A stretch of DNA of 64,000 nt from Streptomyces katrae (GCF_002028425.1 NZ_CP020042.1:3720001-3784000); one strand, 5' to 3'; shown: positions 27,985 through 37,518, counted from the first letter of the stretch. The notes: a model not told the origin generated them from the sequence alone. Made by a program: numbers and translations.

Positions 27985-28420
27985 CACAGGGCGTCTCCCG
28001 TCCCGACCCCGCCCCCGAGGCGTTCGTCACCCACCGCAACCCGCTCTTCACCATCGCCTACGAGATACTCGGCTCGGCGGCCGACGCGGAGGATGTGCTC
28101 CGGGAAACCTGGCTGCGCTGGGCGGGCGTCGATCTCGACACGGTGCGGGAGCAACGCGCCGCTGCTCACCGTGCCGGACGTAGCCGTGGACGTAGAACTG
28201 GCCGACAGCATGTCGATGGCGATGACGCTGGTCATGGAGACGCTCGCGCCGACCGAGCGGGCGGTGTTCGTACTGCGCGAGGTGTTCGGCCTCGGGTACG
28301 ACGAGATCGCGGAGGCCGTCGACAAGACCCCGGCCGCGGTCCGCCAGATCGCCCACCGGGCACGGTCACACGTCGCCGCGCGCCGACCCCGCGGTGTCGT
28401 CTCCGCGGTCGGGACACGGA
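27985..28420 (+). pseudogene. SigJ-like ECF sigma factor with internal deletion and frameshift
   Basis: Region 2 remains in one frame (FVTHRNPLFTIAYEILGSAADAEDV..., up to DLDTVREQR) and region 4 in another (METLAPTERAVFVLREVFGLGYDEIAEAVDKT). The linker that normally joins them is missing near 28150, and the C-terminal SnoaL-like domain is lost. It cannot make a normal sigma factor. Confidence 0.75.
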
Positions 28421-28584
28421 CCGGGCGGGGTCGCGCCCGTGCGGTGGGCTGTGTCGGGGTCGCGGCCGGCCGTCCGCACTCGTGCCCCGACTCCGGCCGG
28501 TCCGGCGTCAGTCGCCGGCCTGCCTGATGACGGGCCTCCGCCTAAGGTGAGGCCGTCAGGGACGGGGACGAAGGGGGATGTGCC

Positions 28585-29550
28585 GTGGGTGGCGGTGGGG
28601 CTGTGGCGGAGCGGCTCGAAGAGTTCCGGGGGGAGCTGAACGGCTACTGCTATCGCATGCTCGGCTCGTTCTCCGAGGCGGAGGACGCGGTGCAGGAGAC
28701 CCTGCTCCGCGCATGGCGGAACGTCGAGCGGTTCGAGGGACGGTCGTCCCTGCGGTCGTGGGTGTACCGCATTGCCACCAACGTGTGCCTGGACGCGCTC
28801 GCCACAGGCAAACGGCGGGCTCTGCCGATGGACCTCTCAAGCCCGGCCGACGGCGCCACACCGCCGGGGGCTCCGGCGGAGGGGGCCCTGTGGATCGAGC
28901 CCTGTCCGGGCGGTGACCCGGGGGACGCGGTGGCGGCCGGCGAGTCGGTGCACCTGGCCTTCGTCGCCGCGCTCCAGCACCTGCCGCCCAAGCAGCGGGC
29001 AACGCTCATCCTCCGCGACGTTCTGGGCTTCTCCGCCCGCGAGGTCGCCGACCTGCACGGATCGACCGTCGTCTCCGTCAACAGCGCCCTGCAGCGGGCC
29101 CGCGCCACGCTGGCCGCCCGGCGTGGGGAGGCCGGCGGGGTGTCCGACGGCGTCCGCCAGGTACTGGCCGCGCGGTATGCCACGGCGTTCTCCCGCTACG
29201 ACATGGACGAGCTGAACATGCTGCTCCACGTCGACGCCACCCTGTGCCTGCCGCCGTACGCGAAGTGGATGCGCGGGATCTCCGACATCCAGGCGTGGCT
29301 CACCGGTCCGGCCGTCGGCTGCCGTGGGTCCCGTCTGCTGCCCGTCGTGGCGAACGGCTCCCCCGCCTTCGGCCAGTACCGCCTCCGTCCGGACGGAACC
29401 GGCTACGAGCCCTGGGCGCTGCAGGTCGTCGAGTTCTCCGGCGACCGCATCGTCAGCATCACCGCCTTCCGCGACACCGCGTACCTCTTCCCTCTCTTCA
29501 ACCTGCCGGACCGCCTGGGCGAGGACGCCGGCCTCGGTGTTCCGGCCTGA
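28585..29550 (+). CDS. ECF RNA polymerase sigma factor with C-terminal SnoaL-like domain (SigG-like)
   Basis: A 321-aa protein: sigma region 2 (YCYRMLGSFSEAEDAVQETLLRAWRN), region 4 (LQHLPPKQRATLILRDVLGFSAREVADL), then an NTF2/SnoaL-like domain from about residue 195 (FSRYDMDELNMLLHVDATLCLPP). ECF sigmas of this build are usually controlled by their own C-terminal domain instead of a separate anti-sigma. The start is GTG 28585. It is convergent with the DUF998 gene; the stop codons abut. Confidence 0.9.
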   Translation: MGGGGAVAERLEEFRGELNGYCYRMLGSFSEAEDAVQETLLRAWRNVERFEGRSSLRSWVYRIATNVCLDALATGKRRALPMDLSSPADGATPPGAPAEGALWIEPCPGGDPGDAVAAGESVHLAFVAALQHLPPKQRATLILRDVLGFSAREVADLHGSTVVSVNSALQRARATLAARRGEAGGVSDGVRQVLAARYATAFSRYDMDELNMLLHVDATLCLPPYAKWMRGISDIQAWLTGPAVGCRGSRLLPVVANGSPAFGQYRLRPDGTGYEPWALQVVEFSGDRIVSITAFRDTAYLFPLFNLPDRLGEDAGLGVPA

Positions 29551-30267
29551 TCACTTGCCGCTGTCCTCGGCGAGGGTGTGAGCGACGAGGTCGTTGGCGC
29601 GCCGTTCGGCCGGGGTGGCGGCCAGACGGGCCGTGACCGCCGCCAGCCACAGAAGGCCGAGACCGGCGCCGGCGGTGAAAGCCAGCACGGAGGCGGCCGA
29701 GGCCATGAACCCCGCGAGGACGACCACCGGCATGACGCGGGAAGCCACGGCCCAGCCCCGCAGGCCCCGGACGGCGAGCGGACGGGCCAGGACGACGAAC
29801 GCGGCGCACAGGGTGAGGTAACCGACCATGCCGCCGAACATGTGGACGGCGCCGTGCCCGCTCATCACGGTCGTCTCGGGCGCGCCGGCGGGGAAGCCCG
29901 CGCCGGCGTCGGCGGGGAAGACCGCGGCGGCCCAGAAGGAGACGGCGAAGACGCCGACCAGGGCCGGGCCCCAGGTCCCACCCGGTGTGCCGCGCAGCAT
30001 GCGCCGCAGTCCCGTCGCACCGGCCATCAACAGCGCTCCCGTGAGCACGAAGTTCACCGTCTGGATCCAGCCCGATTCCCCGACTGCGAGCTGGCTGATG
30101 GCGTTCCGGGTGAAGTCGAAGCCTTCCCGCGCGAAGCCCTGAGCGAGTCCGGCACCCAGGAACAGCGGGCCCGCCACCATGCCGCCGACCACCGCCCACC
30201 GCGCGGCCGGTCGCGGCGTGGGCTCGGCGGAGACAGCGTCGCGGGGTGCGGTGAGCGAGTGGGTCAT
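29551..30267 (-). CDS. DUF998 family membrane protein
   Basis: A 238-aa protein with six to seven membrane helices and the family feature GFDFTRNAISQLAVGESGWIQTVNF near residue 55. DUF998 proteins have no settled function. ATG 30267 follows AAGGAAGG. Confidence 0.85.
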   Translation of the reverse strand: MTHSLTAPRDAVSAEPTPRPAARWAVVGGMVAGPLFLGAGLAQGFAREGFDFTRNAISQLAVGESGWIQTVNFVLTGALLMAGATGLRRMLRGTPGGTWGPALVGVFAVSFWAAAVFPADAGAGFPAGAPETTVMSGHGAVHMFGGMVGYLTLCAAFVVLARPLAVRGLRGWAVASRVMPVVVLAGFMASAASVLAFTAGAGLGLLWLAAVTARLAATPAERRANDLVAHTLAEDSGK

Positions 30268-30442
30268 GTCGAGGCCTTCCTTGTCTTGGTGTCGCTCGTA
30301 TGACCGACGGCAAGGGGCGAGGTCATCGCTCCTGGCGATGTGCACTGGATCACGCAGGGGTCGGGAGGCTCCGTTGTCCTGGCCCCCCGCCACCGGCCAC
30401 TCCCGGCCCTGCCCCGCGGCAGGCGCCGAGCAGCCAACACGC

Positions 30443-30474
30443 TTGACACCCCAGTTAGTTAGGCTCCATATTAT
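30443..30474 (+). promoter_or_regulatory. marR promoter and operator
   Basis: TTGACA (30443-30448) and a TATTAT-like -10 (30469-30474) flank TTAGG-CT-CCATA (30459-30470), which resembles the perfect TTAGGTGCCTAA at 31096-31107. The -10 is so close to ATG 30479 that the mRNA may be leaderless, although the 20-base spacing is long. Confidence 0.5.
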
Positions 30475-30478
30475 CTAC

Positions 30479-31000
30479 ATGGACACACAGAAGGCCCCGG
30501 CCGAGGAGGCCCCGACGCTGGATCAGGCCAGGCGCCAGATCCGGCGCTACGGCCTCGACTCCGACCCGCAGGCCGTACTGGTCGCGGTGCGCCTGATGGC
30601 CGCGGGGGCCCGGCTCGGCCAGGCGAGCGAGGTTCATTTCTCCCGGTTCGGGCTGTCCACCGGCCGCTACCGCCTTCTCGCGGACCTGGAGGACAGCGAG
30701 GGCGAGAAGTCGCCCTCGCTCCTGGCCGCCAGCCTCGGCGTCTCCCGCGCGACGGTCAGCGGGCTCATCGACTCCCTGGAGAAGGACGGACTGGTTCTTC
30801 GGCGTCCGTCCGCGCAGGACGGGCGCGCCTCGGTGGTCGTCCTCACCGCTCGCGGCGCACGGAAGCTGCGCGACCTGGCCCCCGACCACTTCCGCCGCCT
30901 TCAGGCCATGGTGGCCGACCTGAGCGTCGAGGAGCGGACCGTCTTCCTCGACCTGCTCTCCCGGGTCACGCGGGGCATCGGCGCACTGACCGACCAGTAG
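30479..31000 (+). CDS. MarR-family transcriptional regulator
   Basis: A 173-aa protein with a winged helix (SLLAASLGVSRATVSGLIDSLEKDGLVLRRPSAQDGRASVVVLTARG). No ribosome site is visible before the ATG, in keeping with a leaderless start. Matching sites before its own gene and before the next gene suggest autoregulation and control of the downstream genes. Confidence 0.88.
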   Translation: MDTQKAPAEEAPTLDQARRQIRRYGLDSDPQAVLVAVRLMAAGARLGQASEVHFSRFGLSTGRYRLLADLEDSEGEKSPSLLAASLGVSRATVSGLIDSLEKDGLVLRRPSAQDGRASVVVLTARGARKLRDLAPDHFRRLQAMVADLSVEERTVFLDLLSRVTRGIGALTDQ

Positions 31001-31095
31001 CCCGCGTCGCCCGCGCCGCCCAAAGCCCCACAGGTTCAAGGAACTCAAGGGGTTCAAGGAGTTCAAAGGATGCGCAGCATCGCATGGTCATGTAG

Positions 31096-31107
31096 TTAGG
31101 TGCCTAA
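31096..31107 (+). promoter_or_regulatory. MarR-type operator before the membrane protein gene
   Basis: TTAGGTGCCTAA is a perfect palindrome 40 bases before GTG 31147 and shares the GTTAGG half-site with the marR promoter. Confidence 0.55.
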
Positions 31108-31146
31108 TTATTAGTGATCCAAGCAACAGCCAAGCGAGAGGCCATC

Positions 31147-31623
31147 GTGGGTAGACGAAGAAGCATCCCGACCGCCGAGGAACGCACCCCGCCGCGCTTC
31201 ACCCTGTGGCGCGAAGTACTGGTGGCCTACGCCGCTCCCGCTCTGACCGCCGGCGCCGGGGGACTCGTCTCGGGGCAGCAGGACCTGGCCGTCGCCGCGC
31301 TCACCACCATCGCGGGCACCTCGGCGCTCGTCGCCGCCCTCACCGGCGCCCGGCTCCAGCATTCCGGCATCCGTCCCCGCTGGGCCGCCTCCCTGCCGAA
31401 GGCCGTACTGGCGGCAGGGGCAGGGCTGGTGGCGGCGGCCGTCGCGGCAGGGGCCGCGCACCTCGCCCTCAAGGGCCTGGCCGTATGGCCGGCGCCGTTC
31501 CTGTCCGGCACGCCGTGGCCCGGACGCCTCCCCCTGGACCTGCCGCTGTCCGCGGCACTCGCCGCCGCCATCACCACCTGGCGCTGGCGCGGGGCCACCC
31601 CCGTCCCCCGCGTCACCCACTGA
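31147..31623 (+). CDS. Small membrane protein of unknown function
   Basis: A 158-aa protein with four hydrophobic stretches after a basic N-terminus (GRRRSIPTAEERTPPRFTLW). I choose GTG 31147 because GAGAGG precedes it; a longer reading from GTG 31114 would overlap the operator. It may form a unit with the NmrA-like gene 74 bases downstream. Confidence 0.65.
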   Translation: MGRRRSIPTAEERTPPRFTLWREVLVAYAAPALTAGAGGLVSGQQDLAVAALTTIAGTSALVAALTGARLQHSGIRPRWAASLPKAVLAAGAGLVAAAVAAGAAHLALKGLAVWPAPFLSGTPWPGRLPLDLPLSAALAAAITTWRWRGATPVPRVTH

Positions 31624-31697
31624 ACTCCTTCACCGCATCCGCCACATCGGTGGGGCCGTGCCTGATGCGCACGCGGGCCCCAAAGGAAGGACACGGA

Positions 31698-32627
31698 ATG
31701 ATCGTCGTCATGGGCGCCACCGGAGCGACCGGAAGCGCCCTCCTGCACCGCCTGACCGAACTCGGGATACCCACGCGGGCACTGAGCCGCAACCCCGGCC
31801 GGCTGCGCACCCGACTCGACAGCACCACCCTCTCGCAGACCGAAGTCCTGGCCGCCGACGCCGCCGCCCCCGCGTCCCTGCGGGCCGCGTTCACCGGCGC
31901 GACCCAGCTCTTCCTCACCATGGCCAACAGCCCCGCCCAGGTCGCCCTGGAGACCGATGTGATCGCAGCAGCCGCCGGGAGCGGCATCGGGCACATCGTC
32001 AAACTCTCCGCCCCCGGCGCCGGTCCCGACTCTCCCGTAGCCATCGCCCGCGGACACCACACCATCGAGGTGGCCCTCCGGAGCTCGGGGCCCACCTGCA
32101 CCGTCCTGCGCCCTTACGCGTTCATGCAGAAACTGCTCCTCCTCGCACCCGGGGTCGCTGCGGGCGGCGTCATCCACGGCGCCATGGCGGACGCGGCCTG
32201 CAACTACATCGACTGCCGCGACATCGCCGACGTGGCGGCAGCCGCGCTGACCCGCCCCGAAATCGCCGGGCACACGTACACCCTCACCGGCGACCGGACC
32301 TACAGCCACCCCCAGCTCGCCGACCTGCTCGGCAGCCTGCTGGAACGCGACGTCCAGTACGTCGACCTGCCGGGCACGGACCTGCACCGCCACCTCACCG
32401 GCACAGCCCGCATGCCCGGCTGGCTGGCCTCCCACATCGTCGAGATCCAGCACATGGCCACCACCCACCCCGAAGAGCCCAACGACACCGTCACCCGCAT
32501 ACTCGGCCGGCCGCCCCGGGCCCTCGAAACCTTCCTCCACGAGCACCTCGACCTCTTCCGAGGGGGACCCTGGACGGAGCCCGAGTTGCCTTTCGGGCTG
32601 CCGGAGGTCCATAACCGATCGTTCTAG
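31698..32627 (+). CDS. NmrA-like NAD(P)H-binding protein
   Basis: A 309-aa atypical SDR with N-terminal VVMGATGATGSALLHRL, lacking the catalytic Tyr-Lys pair of classical SDRs, and an NmrA-type C-terminal region. It may be a quinone reductase or redox sensor. ATG 31698 follows AAGGAAGG. Confidence 0.85.
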   Translation: MIVVMGATGATGSALLHRLTELGIPTRALSRNPGRLRTRLDSTTLSQTEVLAADAAAPASLRAAFTGATQLFLTMANSPAQVALETDVIAAAAGSGIGHIVKLSAPGAGPDSPVAIARGHHTIEVALRSSGPTCTVLRPYAFMQKLLLLAPGVAAGGVIHGAMADAACNYIDCRDIADVAAAALTRPEIAGHTYTLTGDRTYSHPQLADLLGSLLERDVQYVDLPGTDLHRHLTGTARMPGWLASHIVEIQHMATTHPEEPNDTVTRILGRPPRALETFLHEHLDLFRGGPWTEPELPFGLPEVHNRSF

Positions 32628-32683
32628 TTGCGAGATGTACAAAGTCTTGGACTTATGGCGGGGCTGCCGAAAGCCTTGAGGTC

Positions 32684-33244
32684 ATGGGGAACATGACACA
32701 CCGGAGACCAGCGGCGGACATCCAAGCCGCGATCGCAGCCGAACGCCGGGAGCCGGCGGCCATCCGACTCGTCCAGGGGCTCGCCCTGCTCGCCACCGGC
32801 CTCCTCGCCGGCGCGTTCGGCTACGGCGCGGCCAACCTCGTCCCCACCTTCAACGCCGTACCGCTCGACATGCGGCTGTCGTTCCACGCCGAGTTGATGA
32901 AGATGAACGGCATCACCATGCAGGCGACCATGGCCGCGTCGACGCTGAGCTCCCTCGCTCTCGCGGCCCTGACACGCGGCCGCGCCCGGCTGATCGCGGG
33001 TTCTGCAGGTCTTCTGACGCTCGGGTCCTTCCTGATAACCCGGCTCGGCAACGTGCCGATCAACGGCCGGATCAAGGAATGGGCGGTCACCTCGGCCCCG
33101 GCCGATCACGCGGAGATCCTGCGGCGCTGGGAACTCTTCAACAACCTGCGCACGCTCACCGCCCTCATCGCGTTCGCCCTGCTGATCGTCCTCGCCCTGA
33201 GGCCGATTGCGGAAGCGGTTCCGGGCGTCCGCTCTTCAACGTAG
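32684..33244 (+). CDS. DUF1772 (anthrone oxygenase-like) membrane protein
   Basis: A 186-aa protein with four helices and the family's conserved NGRIKEWAV...WELFNNLRT block near the third and fourth helices. Relatives include anthrone oxygenases, but most are uncharacterised. It is 56 bases after the NmrA-like gene and may share its mRNA. Confidence 0.8.
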   Translation: MGNMTHRRPAADIQAAIAAERREPAAIRLVQGLALLATGLLAGAFGYGAANLVPTFNAVPLDMRLSFHAELMKMNGITMQATMAASTLSSLALAALTRGRARLIAGSAGLLTLGSFLITRLGNVPINGRIKEWAVTSAPADHAEILRRWELFNNLRTLTALIAFALLIVLALRPIAEAVPGVRSST

Positions 33245-33381
33245 TCCCGGGTCAGGACGGCGACGGGCGCGGCTCGGGAGCCCGGTCGGGTTACCGGAGG
33301 TGCGCCCCGGCCGTTGCCGGGGTGGACTTCCGTCCTCGACACGATCCGGACCGCCGCGAAATCGGTCTAGGAAACCCCGAC

Positions 33382-33424
33382 GGCAGGGGTGAGCGCCCGG
33401 GCGGACCGGGTGCTCACCCCTGCC
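33382..33424. terminator. Hairpin terminator
   Basis: Perfect 13-base arms GGCAGGGGTGAGC / GCTCACCCCTGCC around a 17-base GC-rich loop, between convergent genes. Confidence 0.8.
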
Positions 33425-33449
33425 GGCAGGTTCTGGTCGTAGGGGTGGA

Positions 33450-33809
33450 TCAGTGGTCGGAGTAGCTGAAGTCGCCCACGGTCCAGGCGGTGACGTCCTC
33501 GATCGCTACGCGGTACATGCCACCCGTCTCCGGGATGCCCATGGTTCCCTGCAGGATCCGTGCCACATGGAAGTGCAGGTGCGTGGGCGGCCCCTCCTTG
33601 CGCGTGGCGGCGGTGAAGACGCCGGAGAACTCCCCCAGCCGGTCCGAATCCGCCAGCACCTCCGACACCCGCTGCCGCCACACGGCTTCGGGAGCCAGCC
33701 GGCCGGTGATCACAGCACCGCCGGTGACCACGGTCAGGGACATCTGGTTGCTCTGCCCGGACTCCACCAGGGCAGCGACGTTCACGAGCAGCTCGTCAGG
33801 CTTCGACAT
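33450..33809 (-). CDS. Conserved small protein, possibly GvpU-like
   Basis: A 119-aa protein (MSKPDELLVNVAALVESGQSN...) with LTVVTGGAVITGRLAPEAVW and a C-terminal ILQGTMGIPETGG block. The pattern recalls proteins labelled gas vesicle accessory protein GvpU, but no other gas vesicle gene is in the window, so I hold this lightly. A related C-terminal remnant lies at 38797-38893. From 33810 to 34257 I see no gene. Confidence 0.55.
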   Translation of the reverse strand: MSKPDELLVNVAALVESGQSNQMSLTVVTGGAVITGRLAPEAVWRQRVSEVLADSDRLGEFSGVFTAATRKEGPPTHLHFHVARILQGTMGIPETGGMYRVAIEDVTAWTVGDFSYSDH

Positions 33810-34257
33810 GGGAGCCGATTCTATGGCCCGCCGAGGCCCACACACCGATCAGGCCGCGTTCGAATCCGATTACCTCCTCATCGAACACACGAAAATCTAT
33901 GGCGGCCGAAGTAGACATTCGGTGATGGGGTGGCTATGGTTTCTCTCGTAGCCGAGAGATCGAGCAAGGCCCGGAGGGACGAACTACCGGGCATCAGTAC
34001 ACGCAGTAGCAGTAGTAGGCAGTACGCAGTCCCCCGCTTGGTACGACATCGGTTCAGAGGGAAGAACGGAGGAGTTGACCGCCATCAGGATCGCCCGGGG
34101 CGAAAGACCGAACCCGGGTACCGCAGGACATCGATAGTGAGGTGGTCTCCGGTCAAGCAACCGCGATCCCCGCGCCCCCGGCCGAGTACAGGCCAGGTCC
34201 GCGGCAACAGAAGGCCGACGCGGTACTAGGGTCGGCAGATGGTGAAGCAGTTCCTTC

Positions 34258-34289
34258 GGGGCCCTGGTGCCGTACGGCACCAGGGCCCC
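34258..34289 (+). promoter_or_regulatory. Perfect 15-bp hairpin in the leader of the first MerR-like paralogue
   Basis: GGGGCCCTGGTGCCG and its exact complement flank two bases, 26 bases before the ATG at 34316. TACTAG near 34224 could be a -10. In this position it could act as an attenuator or simply end an upstream RNA. Confidence 0.5.
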
Positions 34290-34315
34290 TCCACGCGTTC
34301 CAGAGAGAGGTGCAG

Positions 34316-34666
34316 ATGACAGCACGCGAATCGTTCGGCGATCGTCTCGACGACGACGACTACCCCGCCTACACGATGGGCCGGGCCGCCGCCATGCTCG
34401 GCACCACGCAGGGCTTCCTCCGTGCCATCGGCGAAGCCCGCCTCATCACCCCGCTGCGCTCCGAGGGCGGACACCGGCGCTACTCCCGCTACCAGCTGCG
34501 CATCGCGGCCCGCGCCCGGGAGCTCGTCGACCAGGGCACCCCCATCGAAGCCGCCTGCCGCATCATCATCCTCGAGGACCAGCTCGCGGAAGCCCAGCGC
34601 ATCAACGCCGAATACCGCCGCACCAGCCAGGCAACCCAGGCAGCCGAACCCCCCGCCGCGGGGTGA
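34316..34666 (+). CDS. MerR-like helix-turn-helix protein, paralogue 1
   Basis: A 116-aa protein: acidic N-terminus (DRLDDDDYPAYTMGRAAAMLG), MerR-type DNA-binding domain (FLRAIGEARLITPLRSEGGHRRYSRYQL), short coiled coil. It is almost identical over its core to the product at 48399-48737. Such short MerR proteins lack an effector domain. GAGAGG precedes ATG 34316. Confidence 0.85.
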   Translation: MTARESFGDRLDDDDYPAYTMGRAAAMLGTTQGFLRAIGEARLITPLRSEGGHRRYSRYQLRIAARARELVDQGTPIEAACRIIILEDQLAEAQRINAEYRRTSQATQAAEPPAAG

Positions 34667-34750
34667 CGGCTGCGGCTGCCGGGTGCGTGAGGCGGCCTCG
34701 GTGGTGCCGTCGGGGCCGGCCCGCGCGGTGTCGCGGTGGGCCCCCGCCGG

Positions 34751-35227
34751 TCAGGCGTGCTCGTCCGAAGGCTGCCGGGCAGGCTGGACCGACCAGCTCG
34801 GCGGCTCGTCGTTGCCCGCCTCCTCGTCGCGCTCCGCGTCGGCGGCCGTGGCCTGGACCTTGCCCGACGCGTGGTGGACCGGCGCGTAGACGGCGTAGAG
34901 CCGGAGGGGCTCGTCACCGATATTGGTGACGTTGTGCCACGTGCCTGCGGGTACGAAGACCGCCCAGCCGTCCTCGACCTCCCGGTCGTAGTCGAGCCGG
35001 TCCTTCGTGCTGCCCATCTGGACGCGGCCCCGGCCTGCGTCGAGCCGGAGGAACTGGTCGGTCTCCGGGTGCGCCTCCAAGCCGATGTCCTCACCCACCG
35101 GGATCGACATCAGGGTCAGCTGAAGGTACTTCCCGGACCAGGCGACCACGCGGTAGTCCGTGTTCTCGAGCGTCGCCTCCTCAAGGTCGAAGCTGTGCGG
35201 TTCCGGCCCGATGTCCTTGATGGTCAT
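34751..35227 (-). CDS. Cupin-domain protein
   Basis: A 158-aa single-domain cupin with metal-type motif 1 (PVGEDIGLEAHPETDQFLRL) and motif 2 (FVPAGTWHNVTNIGDEPLRLY). The His/Glu set could bind a metal. The C-terminal 30 residues are polar. The role, whether sugar or small-acid binding or a dioxygenase, is unknown. From 35228 to 35670 I see no gene. Confidence 0.85.
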   Translation of the reverse strand: MTIKDIGPEPHSFDLEEATLENTDYRVVAWSGKYLQLTLMSIPVGEDIGLEAHPETDQFLRLDAGRGRVQMGSTKDRLDYDREVEDGWAVFVPAGTWHNVTNIGDEPLRLYAVYAPVHHASGKVQATAADAERDEEAGNDEPPSWSVQPARQPSDEHA

Positions 35228-35670
35228 ACTTCTCTCCCAGTCGACGAAGGCGACACGCGGTACACGCTCTCGGTCTTGTGCCCGCCCACGTCAACATTCT
35301 CAGAGCCATGGGCTCTTGCGGCCGCAAGCACGCGAGCCGCTACCGCACGGCCGGCAGGGAGCCGGCGAACAGAACGATGGCGCACAGCCCCCGGATCGCA
35401 GCGCGGGCAACCCATGGGCTTCTCTGGCGGGGCGTCACTCGCATAGTCCCTTTTTTCCGGTTTATTAGCTATTGCTGTGAAATATGCGTGAGTCATGTGG
35501 GGTGACGGTGCATCATCACCTCCGGCGGGGAGTCGCCTCCTCCTCGCCCAGGGCGAGCCCGGCGGCGCCGGAGCAGGCAGGAACGTGCAGCCCTGAGCAG
35601 TCATCGTCGCGGGCTCTCGGGATCCTCCTTCCGGAGGACCAGGCATCGAAGCAACAAGAAAGGTCCTGCT

Positions 35671-37518
35671 ATGGCGTTGGATGTCATCCGGTCGGATCCA
35701 CCCGACACAAGCCCTTATCGCAGTCTGCTCAGACAGGGAGCCTTTGCCCTGCTCCCCGCAGCGCTCCTGGCATCGGCCGTCCTGGTCCCGAACGTCGCCC
35801 ACGCCGCGGAATCCACCGTGGGACTGGGGACCGCCACCAGTTACGCGGTCCTGGCCGGTTCGACGATCACCAACACGAACCCCACCGTCATCAATGGCGA
35901 CCTGGGGCTTTACCCGGGCACATCGGTGACCGGCTTCCCCCCCGGCATCATCAACGGGGTCAAGCGCGTATTCCCCAACGCCGCCGCCGGTCAGGCGAAG
36001 TCCGACCTCGTCGTCGCCTACGACGACGCGGCGGGCCGGGGGCCCGGAACCGTGCTCGCTTCGGCCGAAATCGGCGGACTGACGCTGGCACCCGGCGTCT
36101 ATACGGCCCCGTCGTTCATTCAGCTCACCGGGACGGTCACGCTCGACGGCCAGAACGACCCCAACTCCGTCTTCATCTTCCGGATCCCCTCGACCCTGAC
36201 CACGGCTCCGGCAAGTGTCGTCAGCTTGATCAACGGAGCAAGTCCCTGCAACGTGTTCTGGCAGGTGGGCAGTTCCGCCACCATCGACACGACCACCCAG
36301 TTCAAGGGCAACATCCTGGCCCTGGAATCCATCACGCTGAACAACAGCGCCGTGATCGAAGGCCGCGCCCTGGCGCGTAATGGCGCGGTCACGATGGACA
36401 ACAACACCATTACGAGGCCGGACTGCGCCGTTGGCCCACCCGGACCTCCCGGCCCCACCGGCAGCCCCGGCCCGACCGGCCCGACCGGCGCCACCGGCCC
36501 GACCGGCGCCACCGGCCCGACCGGCGCTCCCGGACCCACGGGCTCCCCCGGACCCACCGGCTCCCCCGGCCCCACCGGCTCCCCCGGACCCACCGGCTCC
36601 CCCGGCGCTCCCGGACCCACGGGCTCCCCCGGACCCACCGGCAGCCCCGGACCCACCGGCTCCCCCGGACCCACCGGCTCCCCCGGCGCTCCCGGACCCA
36701 CGGGCTCCCCCGGACCCACCGGCAGCCCCGGACCCACCGGCTCCCCCGGACCCACCGGCAGCCCCGGTGCTCCCGGACCCACGGGCTCCCCCGGACCCAC
36801 CGGCAGCCCCGGACCCACCGGCTCCCCCGGACCCACCGGCAGCCCCGGTGCTCCCGGACCCACGGGCTCCCCCGGACCCACCGGCAGCCCCGGACCCACG
36901 GGCAGCCCCGGACCCACGGGCAGCCCCGGCGCCACCGGCTCCCCCGGACCCACGGGCAGCCCCGGACCCACGGGCAGCCCCGGACCCACGGGCAGCCCCG
37001 GACCCACGGGCAGCCCCGGACCCACGGGCAGCCCCGGTGCCCCCGGACCCACCGGTCCTGCAGGGCCTGCAGGACCTGTCGGACCGACCGGACCCACCGG
37101 GCCCGCAGGACCCAAGGGGCCTCGCGGTGACAAGGGCGAGAAGGGCCACCACGACCACGGCCACGACCACGACCACGACGGCGGCCACGACGGCGGCCAC
37201 GACCAGGACCACGACCACGACCAGGACGGCAACCACGACCACGACAAGGGCGAGGACGGTCAGGACGGCCGCGACGAGGGCAAACCACCGTGGGCCGACG
37301 TCATGCCGAACCACCCCGACGGTGGTCCCGGCCAGGCGGCCAAAAAGGTCAACTTCGCCCCCGTGAGCGCCGCCACCGGCCAGCAGCCTACGGCGGCCGG
37401 CTCAACCGACGGGACCGGCATCATGGCCGCCTCTGCGGCAGTGCTGGCATTCGTCGGAGGCACGCTCCGCTTCGCCAGGAAGAGAATCCGGCGAGGTACG
37501 ACACCTCGACAGGGCTAG
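35671..37518 (+). CDS. Secreted ice-binding-like (DUF3494) protein with collagen-like and His/Asp-rich regions
   Basis: A 615-aa protein: signal peptide (cleavage near VAHA-AE, residue 45); DUF3494 ice-binding/adhesin-like domain (about 50-245; [43 protein letters not shown]); about 79 Gly-X-Y triplets, mostly GPTGSP (255-492); a His/Asp-rich stretch (493-545); and a C-terminal helix ([19 protein letters not shown]) with a basic tail. It is likely a surface stalk protein; the head may bind ice or a surface, and the His/Asp part may bind metal. AAGAAAGG precedes ATG 35671. Confidence 0.85.
   Translation: MALDVIRSDPPDTSPYRSLLRQGAFALLPAALLASAVLVPNVAHAAESTVGLGTATSYAVLAGSTITNTNPTVINGDLGLYPGTSVTGFPPGIINGVKRVFPNAAAGQAKSDLVVAYDDAAGRGPGTVLASAEIGGLTLAPGVYTAPSFIQLTGTVTLDGQNDPNSVFIFRIPSTLTTAPASVVSLINGASPCNVFWQVGSSATIDTTTQFKGNILALESITLNNSAVIEGRALARNGAVTMDNNTITRPDCAVGPPGPPGPTGSPGPTGPTGATGPTGATGPTGAPGPTGSPGPTGSPGPTGSPGPTGSPGAPGPTGSPGPTGSPGPTGSPGPTGSPGAPGPTGSPGPTGSPGPTGSPGPTGSPGAPGPTGSPGPTGSPGPTGSPGPTGSPGAPGPTGSPGPTGSPGPTGSPGPTGSPGATGSPGPTGSPGPTGSPGPTGSPGPTGSPGPTGSPGAPGPTGPAGPAGPVGPTGPTGPAGPKGPRGDKGEKGHHDHGHDHDHDGGHDGGHDQDHDHDQDGNHDHDKGEDGQDGRDEGKPPWADVMPNHPDGGPGQAAKKVNFAPVSAATGQQPTAAGSTDGTGIMAASAAVLAFVGGTLRFARKRIRRGTTPRQG
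36433..37144 (+). repeat. Tandem Gly-X-Y coding repeat
   Basis: Nine-base units coding GPT and GSP alternate in larger blocks that differ mainly by synonymous changes (GGCAGC against GGCTCC). The array is GC-rich and would be prone to slippage, so allele length may vary or be mis-assembled. Confidence 0.85.

Noticed and set aside
33382..33424. Regulatory RNA near the DUF1772 gene
   Set aside because: The simple perfect stem between convergent genes is fully explained as a terminator.
36433..37144. CRISPR-like array
   Set aside because: The repeats are short, in frame and encode Gly-X-Y triplets; there are no unique spacers.
35224..37314. 696-aa and 375-aa reverse-strand ORFs with Gly-Ser or Pro-Gly-Leu repeats
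   Set aside because: These are shadows of the Gly-X-Y coding repeat; the forward protein has a signal peptide, a known domain and an anchor.
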